Assembly (NCBI GenBank): GCA_001692895.1
Contig: KV748182.1
Location: 434,001 to 498,000, forward strand
DNA length: 64,000 nucleotides
DNA from: Cenococcum geophilum 1.58
Taxonomy: Eukaryota; Ascomycota; Dothideomycetes; Gloniales; Gloniaceae
Direction: 5' to 3'
Shown here: piece after piece, positions 22,834 to 32,796 of the stretch
Position numbering within the stretch: position 1 is the stretch's first letter
Layout of the letters: the number at the start of each line of letters is the position of its first letter
The notes under the pieces: model-generated
The model's database searches: none
The model's input: the letters and a program-made list of their open reading frames with translations, nothing else
Told to the model about the DNA's origin: nothing
Program-made: the position numbers and the translations under genes

Positions 22834-24770
22834 ATGCCCTCTCACTACCGCAATCTCCCTTTTCTTCGTTGCCCTCCCTCTACAAAACATTTCTAGTCCT
22901 CCAATCCCGCTTCTACCACTACCTCGCTTTCCACAAGTATGGTTGCCTCCCACCGCCCTCTCTCCCGCAAAAAGACCCCATCTTCGGCATCGACCTCATC
23001 TTGCAATTCTTCCGCACAACCCGCAAGCACCGCCGTATGCGGTTCAACCAGGCCAACCACGCCCGCTACGGCAACACATTCCAATCCCGTCCCTTCAGCA
23101 GCCGAGTCGTGTCGACGATCGCGGTGTGCAACATCCAAGCCGTGTTCGCGACCAACATGGACTCGTTCGGCATCGGCGCCACGCGGTACATGTCAACGGA
23201 GCCGCTGCTCGGCCACGGCATCATTAGCTCGGACGGGTCGCGCTGGAAGCGGAGCCGCGGGCTCATACAGCCGACCTTTGCACGGAGGAATCTCGAGTCG
23301 TTGCAGAACTTCGAAGTCCATGCGGGCAGGATGATGAGCGGATTCCGACGAATGGGGAGACGGTGGGTCTGAAGCCCTTGTTTGCTAAGCTGGCGCGTCT
23401 GCTTACTGCTATTTAGACTCGATGCAACACCTCCCCGTCTTCTTCTTCTTCTTCTTCTTCTTCTTCTCCCCTAGTCAATCCCACCCTCCCAAAGCAGGAG
23501 CCCAGCAGCACGATTATTCCAGCAAACTCCAGCCCAGCTATAGAGCCCCCCCCCCCACCCTCCAGATCCTCGACTCATCCTCCGAGTTCATCTTCGGCGA
23601 ATCCATCAACTCACCCCACTCCGACCCCCCGGAAAACATCAAATTCTTCGAATGCTTCAACTTCGCCAAATCGGGCGTCGGCGTGCGCTTCTTCCTCGGC
23701 TGCCTGCGCTTCCTCCACCACGACAGCAGATTCCGCGACGCGTGCCGCTACGTCAACGCCTGGACGCAGCAGCGCGTCGACGGGCCTTCGAGGGGGCTCA
23801 GCGGCAGGAGGCCGCCGCCAAGCAGCAGCAGTAGCAGGGCGGCGCCGAGCCGGGAAGCGTGGAGAAGGAGTCCGGCCAGGAGGAGGAGCTGGAAAGCGGC
23901 GGCGGCGGGAAGCTGCTCGGCGGCGATGTCGGCGGCGAACGGTATGTGTTGGCCCACGAGCTGGCGAAGTGGACGGGGGACCGCGATGCGGTGCGGCAGG
24001 AGCTGCTGAATGTGTTCCTTGCGGCGCATGACGGCCCGGCGATTGCGCTGACGAGCATCGTGTTCGATCTGGCGCGGCATCCGGCGGTGTGGGGCGAGGC
24101 CGAGGGAGGAGGTGCTGGGGCTCGGGGATGCGCCGGTGATATTCGAAGAGTTGAAGAGCCTGACGTATCTGAGATAGGCGGTTAATGAGAGTGAGTTTGC
24201 TGTTTAAGATTCGTGCTCTGCTTCGCTACCTCTTTCATCTCTACCTCCTCCATCCCCTCCCTCCTTCCTCCCACCTCCTCCCCACCTCCTTGCCCTGAAC
24301 ACCACCAGATAACAAAGCCAGGAATACCCTCCAAAATGCAGGCTGAAAGCCCCCAGGCCTCCGCCTCCACCCCATCGTCGCCAACAACTCCCGCACCTGC
24401 CTCCGCCGCACCGTCCCCACCGGCGGCGGACCCTACGGCATAACCATGCTCCTCCTCCTCCCCGGCGACACTGTTAGCATGAGCATCTACGCGCTACACC
24501 GCACCGACCTTCCACCCCTACGCCGACCGCTTCCGCCCCGAGCGCTGGGCCACCCTGCGGCCCATCTGGGACTTCGTGCCCTTCAGCGGCGGGCCGCGCC
24601 ACTGTCCGGCGCAGCAGCTTGCCAGGAGCGAGATTTAGTATGTGCTTGCGAGGTTGGCGAGGGGGTTTCAGGGGGTGGAGTGTAGGGATCCAGTGGGGGA
24701 GTTTGTGGAGGAGGTGAGGTTGACGTTTGAGAGTTTTCACGGGGCTCAGGTTGGGTTGATTCCGGCGTGA
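22834..24770 (+). pseudogene. Cytochrome P450 (CYP52-like), broken
   Basis: Family role: ER-bound heme-thiolate hydroxylase of alkanes and fatty acids. The ATG at 22834 has a good CACC context, and a hydrophobic N-terminus is traceable. Recognisable pieces in order: 'HKYGCLPPPSLPQKDPIFGI'; 'GTGHGIISSDGSRWK'-type block (here 'LGHGIISSDGSRWKRSRGL', 23211-23260); 'SEFIFGESINS' (about 23587); I-helix 'FLAAHDGPAIAL' (24021-24050, where A-G-x-D-T-T is usual); 'TVPTGGGPYG'; 'RFRPERWA'; heme loop '[18 protein letters not shown]' (24582-24636) with its Cys; and 'LIPA' before the stop at 24768-24770. These pieces lie in different frames with at least four shifts and stops inside 'YLR*AVNE' and 'SEI*YVLARLA'. 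Introns could explain some breaks (a (CTT)n tract at 23441-23468 sits in one) but not all. GC-rich, so decay was not by RIP. Confidence 0.8.
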
Positions 24771-25063
24771 GGAGGTGGGCGGTTAGGGGTGGGCGGGGGC
24801 GATGTGGTTGTCAAAACCGGCGCGAAGCGGTCAAAGGGGGGCGAGGCGACCGGGGGGCTCGGGTTGGGAGAAGGGTCGCGGGACTATATTTGTGGTTGCG
24901 GGTGGCTAGATATAGATATAGAAACACCTGAACTCCCCTTTTCCTAAAGAACGCCGTCATGGAAAACTTTGATAGCAGATATTATATATCAGCATCGCAT
25001 CCTCCCCTGCACCCCTATCTAGTTAGCCTGGAAATTTCGTCATAGCTCGTGCGCGTGTGTACA
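24771..25063. other. Intergenic region between convergent P450 relic and F-box gene
   Basis: G-rich at first (24771-24870), then neutral. No gene seen. It must contain the 3' end signals of the minus-strand F-box gene. Confidence 0.4.
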
Positions 25064-26807
25064 TCATGATGAATCTGACTCTGAATCCGATTCCGCCTCA
25101 ACTTCGAGCTCTGACCCTGAATCCGAGTCTACAGAGCCGACCTTCTTAGTCCGGTCGCTCAGCTTCCAGAACGCGGTTGGGCCGACCGGGCCATGTACGT
25201 CATAGTCCTTGTCAAACCACGTCCCAACGACGCCGCGCTTGGAGCGGATCCCGCCGACTTGCACGCCTTCGCTGCGCCACCGTTCTTCACCACTATAAGC
25301 GGAGTCAGCTGATTGCTGTTCAAAGAAAGGTTTGGTTCGCGTTGTTGGCAGGAGGGGTAAAGGGGGGTGAAGCATCGTACCCGTAGAATATTGAAACGGT
25401 AGTCCAGCGTACTTCGCCTTCTGACGTCAGCCTGACACGGCCTGTGTAATATTAGTTAGCATAGCTTGGTCGGGTGGATGAATGGGGGAGGGGGGAACGG
25501 ACCCTTGATACGAGAGTTGGCGTTAGGGTCCCATAACGCGTCGAGCGAACGCGAGGAGCCGCTGAAATGCACGATTGGTAAGGAGGGGTTGTCGAAGCGG
25601 CCCGGGGCCTCGATTTTGGTCACTTTAAGCTTCATGATGATGAGCCGGATTGCTTCTTCCGTGTAGAGTGGGATCCTGGGTTCGTCGCTGGCGACCGGTG
25701 AATTGGCGAAGTTAAAGGCGTAGAGGTCGTTGTAGTCTGCAGAGCGTTAAATGCGAATTGACCTCAAAGGGTAAAGTCTCAGATACCTAGGAAGCAGACA
25801 ACCTGGTTGAATTAGCAGAGGAGTTTGAAACTGACAACACTAGATATCATCACTCACCCGCATCCACGTGCCAGAAATATTAAACGGATCCCTTGCCTGC
25901 AGTGGTATGTCTGGTTCCTCCGGCAGAGCCAGCGGATATGTTGCACTGAAGCTGTTATTCGCGACACCATCAAACGGTATCTCCCATACAGGCTTGAAGC
26001 GGCCGCCAGTGCGCTCGCTAAAGATCCGCATATTATACGCCAGCACGATCATGATGGTTTCGACCATTTCCCAATCAACGAACAGCGACCCATCCATGCG
26101 GAAGGGGCCCCATTCTGTCTTATCCGTATAGTTGCGTAGGTCGTAGACGTATGAGCGTGCGTATGGATGTGTGGAGAAGGACCGTCGACCGACAGGATCG
26201 ACAGGGTTGCCGTAATGGCAGTGGAGCTTTGCGCTTAGTTGCCGTTGCTCTTCTGTGCTGGCTGGAGTTTGCCGGTCGGTCCCTGCACGAGAGAAGAGGG
26301 AGGATCGGCAGAGGAACGCGTCGACATTCTTTTGTAATTTGAATAGGTCTGAGAGGAAGGAGATGTTTAGAGAGGGTCGGGAACTGTCCGATGAAGTTTT
26401 GAGAAGACTTTCCACGGCGCTGGTCAGGAAGTCGAAATGCCGTATCTAACGTGACTGTAAGCCACTGGGAAGACAAATGCTCTATGAGTTGGCTTACCTT
26501 GGCATCAAAATCATCAGATTGGAGGATTTTTTGGCATTTTACAAGAATTGGGAGCTCCTTCTCCCAGTGCGGCTCCGCATCCGCTGCATGCCGGCGTGGG
26601 TCGTCCTACCAAGCATCAGAGACATCAGAGTACTGGATGCATTTAACATACGAATCTCTGCAGATAAAGTACTCTAAACAGCCGCCGATTACCCCTTATG
26701 AAAGTGTTGAAGCTTCGGCAACAGCTCGAACAGCGGGCCAATTCTTGCGGCTCCAATTCTTGAAGAATGCGGATCAAGACGTCGTAGCAGAGATCTAGCA
26801 GCTCCAT
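25064..26807 (-). CDS. F-box domain protein, seven exons, intact
   Basis: Exons 26807-26652, 26605-26498, 26445-25858, 25802-25787, 25736-25503, 25441-25381 and 25292-25064 join in phase to 463 aa, ending in TGA at 25064. Donors include GTATGT, GTAAGC and GTGAGT; intron lengths are 46-88 nt. The F-box lies at residues ~8-52 ('[20 protein letters not shown]', '[13 protein letters not shown]'). The rest follows a fungal family: '[14 protein letters not shown]', '[20 protein letters not shown]', '[18 protein letters not shown]', '[20 protein letters not shown]', '[13 protein letters not shown]', '[19 protein letters not shown]'. The C-terminus is an acidic Ser/Glu/Asp tail. Expected role: substrate adaptor in an SCF ubiquitin ligase; the substrate is unknown. 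The start is chosen because it puts the F-box at the N-terminus. One donor (GTCCGT at 25502) is non-consensus. No RIP damage. Confidence 0.85.
25787..25802 (-). other. 16-nt micro-exon of the F-box gene
   Basis: Sequence gttgtctgcttcctag, between introns 25803-25857 (GTGAGT...CCAG) and 25737-25786 (GTATCT...GCAG). It supplies V-V-C-F-L plus the first base of the next Asp codon, restoring the family motif '[16 protein letters not shown]' across three exons. Confidence 0.75.
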
Positions 26808-28385
26808 TGTATGTTATATGACCAGGGAGTCCAAAAGAAGCAGAGGGATTCGGGATAGCTAGAGTGGCGTTGAGCTCGTCATCCCAACTGGGCTTCGTCT
26901 GTCATCATTATTGTTCACGCGGGGAAATTGTTGTCTCATAAATCAGACCTTCGGTGGATTATTGTGACGGGCATACTGCTCCTTATCCAAGTAAATTTTC
27001 CACAGCTTATTGTCCCAGCTTTGGTGGTAGCCGAGCACTATAAAATACACTCGTCCCTTTTTTAATGTCTAATTATCTTAAAAATACTATAGGTAGAAGC
27101 TCTTTATTATCTCTATCTTTATATCTAATAACTATATCATAGCTATATTACTTTTAATTTGATTCTTGTTTTACGTCTGATGCGGTCCTCTTGCGAGTCC
27201 ATGCAGACTACTACCGTGATATAGATACAAAAAACCTCCAAGGCGAACGTGAGTGGTAATACAGGGTGTACCCCTCTAGGTAGCACGCCCGTACTACATC
27301 AACGGGAGGAAAAATACCTTTTAGGTCGCTGCTCTGAGACCCCCGTACGGGGGTGTCCTGATTGCCTATCTTGCCCTGTCTGCCTTTCGTACCATGCTTC
27401 CTATTAGATATAATTGCCGTAAAAAATTTGTAATCCTGCCCTTCCGCCCCTATTTAAATACCCTAGCGTGCATACGCCTATAGTCCTCCTGCTTGCAGCA
27501 TGATTTCCACCCCAAAGGAACAGCGGGACGAATATACTAGGTGTCTTGTCCTAGGGCCCCAACCTAGGTCCCCTACAACCTACCTCCTGCAACCTAGCTG
27601 GGCTTCGAGACGTAGAGGGAGACAGAATACCGCGTAGGTAAGTCCAGGCTGTCGGGTAGAGTGGGGAATGAGAGGCTCATCACAGACCTCCTAGGGCGTA
27701 TAAGGTGTTCAGTCGCTGCTTACGGCTCGTCGGTCGCTGCATGCGGCTCGTTTGGTCGTGTAGGTATTCGTATAGGAGGTAGGGGGGGACGCCGGTTTAG
27801 TTGCCGTACTTCAGGTGTACCAGACGTATACGTGGAGACATAGTAGTCGTACTTATAGGTCTTTCGCTGGGGCTCACCCTCCCAGCAGAAGACTTTTCGC
27901 ACTACTACTACGTCGCAGCGCCGGCGCCGCACAGCCGTACGCACGTCTCTGCGTTCGCTCTAGTAGTCTATTGGCACGATCTAGATAGAACGCCAATAGT
28001 TGCATACTAGGTTCCCGGGCTCCACCGCGTGGGGGTGCAAAGGCCGATTTTATGGAGTCGTCTTGTTGACTGGGTCTTGCGCCAAGACCCGTGAAAACTC
28101 TGCTGTTCTGACGGCGTCAAGGGTTAAGTATTCAGAGACCCCTCTAGCCACGACGTAACGCCGCTGCATCAGTAACAGACGAGATCCTCACTCTTAGCTT
28201 GACCGTGCGGACAAGAATAAGACGGAAAGGAACCCCCATAGGACAGTATGGGTCGGATCTCGATTTTGGTGTTCCTTTTCATAGCTATATTATATAAAAA
28301 GTTGGATATAGGTCGTCGGTCGCGTTGTAGCCAAAATCTACCAAAATCAGCCAAAATCGCGAAAATCTAGATTCCGTTTAAAATC
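26808..28385. other. Upstream region of the F-box gene, then decayed DNA without genes
   Basis: 26808-27040 is GC-normal and should hold the F-box promoter. From 27050 on the base composition turns patchy and partly RIP-like. A 16-bp perfect palindrome (acccccgtacgggggt) lies at 27339-27354. Open frames at 27661-28354 overlap on both strands and show no family features. Confidence 0.4.
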
Positions 28386-29120
28386 TAAGGGTACGTTCGG
28401 TTGCAAATTGGCTCCATATCATATTTATTCAATCCGTGCGCCTTTTAGTGTCACCCGTTTTGTAATTGGTGGCGGCTACTGCACTGGCTCATTTGAATCT
28501 GTAAATGAGTCGATCGTTCGGTAAGCCTCCATATGAGGCTCCAGATTTGGCTTCGCACAACCCGTGATTGACGTCGGTGAGCGATTCGAGTGAGCCCCTC
28601 TCCGCCACCAGACCTCTATCGCGACTCCCAATCGAGAAGCTTCTTAAACACCTCGGGCCTCATACGAGTCAGATTTACGAGTCGTTGCTCGTGGCCGTAG
28701 AGCAACTGTGACGTCCACTTTGTTCCCCGCCATATATCAGTATGCCGAGTACGGACACCCCCCAGAAATAAGCTCATTGCGATTACAAAGGTTAAAATAA
28801 TAACATTAGGTAAGGCTTATAAATGCGACAGCAGTATCGCGATCGGGGTGTGTGGAGTCGCCATATCACAAAAGTCGTTACTTTGGCGCGTATACGAGAG
28901 CTCCATATTAGGGGGGTTTCGATGAACCGTTGAAAGGTATCTGTTGGAAGATAGAACTATAATTTAGTGCGTACTAGCGCTTACTCTTACGTCAAGCGTA
29001 ATTAATCAACGCTTTGTTCAAAAGGGGTTTCGATAAAAAGCGAATTAAACGGTTAATTTTACCGAACCCACTACTACTGCTGCCGCCTCACCACCATATT
29101 AATATCCTTCTTAGTAGAGC

Positions 29121-30190
29121 TATGGATGGGCTCGAACGTCGCATGTTCTTTGCTGCTGCAGCTTAGCTATTGCAGATGAATAACGCTAACGCGCTTGCTG
29201 CCGCTATAGCTGCCTCTAATAAAGCTCAACTAGTGTGGCTATGGAAGCCCTTAAAGAGACTTAGTCCTATATAAAAGCTTATTAACGTATAGGCGCCAGA
29301 AGAGGAAGAAGGCCTAAATAATAAGTATTTTAAGTTCTTTACCCGCTTTACTAAAGTAGAGGTTAAAGAGCTTACACGGCAGATTAATCTACCTACTAAG
29401 TTCGCTATTAATCTACGTTTTGGCTGGCTAAACGCATTAACAAGCTTACCTAAAGAATTACTCTTTGTCTTCCTCTGGCGCTCTGCCCATCCTATATTGT
29501 TTAGATATATTATAATATTCTTTAGAATAAGCCAGCCGTGGCTATTGCGGGTTTAGAACGGCGTTTTAGATAATATAATAAAGAGGTAGGGTAAAAGGAT
29601 TAAGATGGATAGGTAGTTAATATTGCCTAAATAAATAAATTTGTATACTAAGGTAATCAGAAGCTAACTTAGTAAGGCTTCTATCTTTAGCTTTATTAAC
29701 AGAATAGAGGTTTAAATCTGCTGTCCTGGTAAGGAAGAATAAACTCTATTTTAGAGTAGCTATAAGAAATAATACTTACTAGGATACCTCGCGATTATCC
29801 TACCTAACGGTTTATTTAGCGCGGTCTTTACTAGTCTTCCTTTTACTGGCGGTAATACTACGCTAGCTATTAAAGTCAGCCTTAGTGCGAAGCTATAAGA
29901 TCTACTAGGATATCTGCTAGAAGGCTAAGAGCGCTTTATATATAGGGATGCTGCTTTTAGGTCTTAGTAGGGAGTATTAGGACCGTATAAAAAGCCTAAA
30001 GGAGGAATAATTATACTAAGTTAGCAAGCTCTTAATTAGTGGCTTTTAATTAGGCGGATTATTGTTAAACATAGCTTTAGTAGAGTAAAATCGCTCTTTA
30101 AACTGCTTACCCATTTTTAAGTCTTAGAGGTTAGTTTATACCCTATTAGCTACTATATACCGGCTTTTTTATTTCTTTATAACTGTTAAA
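29121..30190 (+). pseudogene. Harbinger transposase (DDE_Tnp_4 type), inactivated
   Basis: Starts at ATG 29121 ('MDGLERRMFFAAAAQLLQMN' when decayed codons are ignored). Conceptual pieces show the fungal Harbinger pattern: 'NNKYFKFFTRFTKVEVKEL', 'ILPNGLFSAVFTSLPFTGGN' near 29800-29860 (the usual I-x-P-N-G-L-F block), 'FIYRDAAF' near 29936-29960 (the G/R-D-x-A-Y/F acidic site), and 'VKHSFSRVKSLFKLL' near 30066-30110. Several in-frame stops at RIP-type positions. Confidence 0.75.
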
Positions 30191-30279
30191 TATATTTATA
30201 AGGGCAGAATTAAATATCTAGAACGTTTAGTTTGTTACCACCGTTATTAGGTATATATTTATTTAGTAAGGATAAGGAG

Positions 30280-30895
30280 TAACGTATGTGATGGGGTTAT
30301 GAAGGTGACCCTAGTTATGACCGATTTACATTACCGCCTTCTTATTTAGGGTAGCTAAATATACTGCCGCTTTGAACATCAACACATCAACTTTTCTCCT
30401 TACTTCCTTGCGCAGAACTTAAAGCCATGCCTTGCTGGCCAAGTGCTCTAGATACAAAAGATCGTCTATAAGCAGCTTTAACGGCCTAGCGAAAAAAAAT
30501 CTTTATAAAGGCGCCGAAGCTTGTGCAAAAGCCTAGGAAGTTTTAAACTAGCGTACGCGCAAGCACAGGTGCGTATTTTGCGGCCCACGTAACGTATCCT
30601 AGAGTCTACCTAGCGTATATTAAGGCATGGAAACAATTAACCGCTCCAAAAGCGGGCGGAAGAGTCCTCCGCAGCCGCCGCTACAGCTACAGCTACAGCT
30701 TTAATTATACAACTTTAGGAGACCGATAAGAGGGCAGTAGAAGAAGCTGCTTACCAAAGGATTCGCAGGAAGGATGATGCGATAATTTATAATAGCTTTT
30801 ACTAATTATTTACCACCAAATCAGCATTTTGGTAAATTTTGATTTTCAAATCGGTTATAACTAGGGTCACCTTTATAACCCCATCACATACGTTA
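30280..30895. mobile_element. MITE with 48-bp TIRs, inserted in the Harbinger element
   Basis: TIRs 30280-30327 and 30848-30895 begin TAACGTATGTGATGGGG and differ at two G/A positions out of 48. TA at each end suggests a TA target (mariner-like), but longer duplications were not found. The interior (30370-30830) is GC-richer than its host and has no complete ORF. A decayed relative lies at 5380-5947. Confidence 0.8.
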
Positions 30896-31018
30896 GTAAA
30901 AGGTAGAAAGAGGATAAAGTTAGTAAAGGTTAAATTAAGCTTATTTCTATTCTCTATTATAGGCTAGAGATAAAGAGGCGAATAAGGTCTCTTTTGCTAG
31001 TATATATACTAAGATTTT

Positions 31019-31333
31019 TGTAAGGGTTATTTTGGCCTTTACTCGGCTGCATCGCCTAGGGGCTCTTAGGGGTCGCCAAGGCTAGCCTTTGGCTAGCCCT
31101 TGGCACCGCCTTATAAGCACCTCGGGCTTGCAGCCCTTCCCTCCTCATCGGTTCGTCTCTCTCCGTATGAGGCTATTGCCTACTCTTTACCATATCGTCC
31201 TCTTCCATCGACTCCCTATGTGACTTATGCTTGGCTTGCCTGCTCCCTACCATACGCCCTAGCAATACTGCCTTACAATTTTCCTCTTATTCTTTATCTA
31301 TACTAGAGAATAACTACGTTATATATCGTGACA
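31019..31333. repeat. Possible solo LTR
   Basis: A GC-richer, little-decayed 315-bp block begins TGTAAGGGTTATTTTGGCC and ends ATCGTGACA inside AT-rich Harbinger sequence. The TG...CA borders and composition suit a solo LTR. Its flanks (atttt / tttaa) do not form a clean 5-bp duplication, and no internal copy is present in the window. Confidence 0.35.
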
Positions 31334-31399
31334 TTTAAACCTTACCCTTGTTGTTAACTTCCTTACTACCTTCCTCACTACCTTACTGCCCACTACCTT

Positions 31400-32370
31400 C
31401 CTTTCCCGCGCCCCTAGTAAGTAGTGAACTAAGTATACGTATAAGCTCGTTCTGCTACTTCTTCTACCTTCTTTTTATGGCTTCTAAGCGCTGCTAATTT
31501 ATATTATCTAGCTAGTAAAGCTTTTTATTAAGTTTGTCGCGGGTAATAGATTCTGTAGGTAGTTAAGCAGCTACTATATAAGACTCCCTAAAGGCGGCCG
31601 CAAGAGTTTTAGCTAAGCGTTTACTAGTAGTAGCTAGATCTTATATACTATAAGCCACTATTTAACTAGTTTGCTAGTGCTTCTGGCTTTAAGCGGAAGA
31701 AGTAGAGCCTTTCTTAGTACTTCTTTTACCCCCCTTAGTATCTATATACTAACTAGCAGTATCTTTATTCTTATCGCCATTAAAAACCTTACCTATATAA
31801 TACTTCTCCCCTAAGTGCTAATAAAGATTGGCCCTTGTTTGTTCCTTCGCAGCTAGCTACTTAAGCGTTTAGGTACGTCTTTTAAAAGGGTTAGATATAA
31901 TATTATCGCGCTTAATAAAGATATTAAGATAAGAGTAGTAATCACTTTACCGGATTTCTTTACTAGAGGTATCGTCTTCTGCTACTTCTATTCTTTGCTC
32001 CCTTATCTCTCTATAAAAGAAACTCTTTACTATATTCTAATTATAATTAGGGCCTTTAGCTAATTGTCGCTTACGTACTAAAATCTTCTAGAATTTATCC
32101 TTTTTGTGACGATTTAAGTCTATATAGTAGATATTAGCTGCTAGTTTAACTAGCGCCTTTTTTTTTTAAATAATTTTATATAAGTCTTCTTCCTCTACCC
32201 GTAGTTATCCTTATTGCCACTTAACTTTGGTTTATTAGGACCCCATCTAGTCCAGTGCAGCTGTTTAGATGGCTATTTAGATAGCTATTTAGAAGCTTTT
32301 AGGCGATGCTCTACTTGCTTAACTTTATCGTAAGTTTATTAAGCGATATTAAGGGGTTAGTTTGCTTGGT
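31400..32370 (-). pseudogene. Second Harbinger ORF (Myb/SANT-like), interrupted and decayed
   Basis: Minus-strand reading gives basic, helical-looking blocks with many stops. The block continues past the Gypsy insertion at 32371 into 47241-47500. By position it should be the Myb-like DNA-binding partner that PIF/Harbinger elements carry opposite the transposase. Sequence support for the domain itself is weak. Confidence 0.35.
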
Positions 32371-32796
32371 TATTACGAACGCTTTAAGTACGATGTTACG
32401 ACTACTTAGAGAAGAGTTAGAAGAAGCTAGTTGGTTAATATAGGCACGGTCTAAGATAGAACCCGTGGAACCATATAATAAAGAGTGGTAAGCGAGTTAT
32501 ATAATGTTATACGCAGTATACGTAGTGTACGCGGTATACGACACGTATAATATATATAACACGTATATTATGTATAAGGAGGATTTTATAGGAGTACAGT
32601 TGTGTATTTAAGGACCCTTGGTCCCTACCTAGATAGTTTCTTCCTTATAGTAATTCTTAGAATATAATTGGAGTTAATCTATTAGGCAACTACTCCACTA
32701 GTTATTATTACGTTATTAACTACTATCTTTGCATTTCCTATACACCTAGCCTATTAACAGAACCTATTGTAGTTCCTACTATAAGGTTCCGTTATA
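32371..32796 (+). repeat. 5' LTR of the outer Gypsy
   Basis: 426 bp; pairs with 46815-47240. Includes an internal run of 'cgcagtatacg / cgtagtgtacg' short repeats near 32510-32545. Confidence 0.85.

Noticed and set aside
22943-24740. Many open frames on both strands in the P450 area
   Set aside because: High GC keeps frames open by chance. Only the plus-strand pieces with P450 motifs have family support.
22834-24770. P450 as an intact intron-containing gene
   Set aside because: Introns could explain some frame changes, but the +1 shift in the 'HPAVWGEAE' to 'EEVLGLGDAPV' passage and the stop inside 'TYLR*AVNE' have no splice sites that resolve them.
27661-28354. Small frames on both strands upstream of the Harbinger stack
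   Set aside because: Overlapping, no family features, mixed composition; probably chance.
31100-31306. 68-aa open frame MAPPYKHLGL...
   Set aside because: Lies inside the possible solo LTR; no domain.
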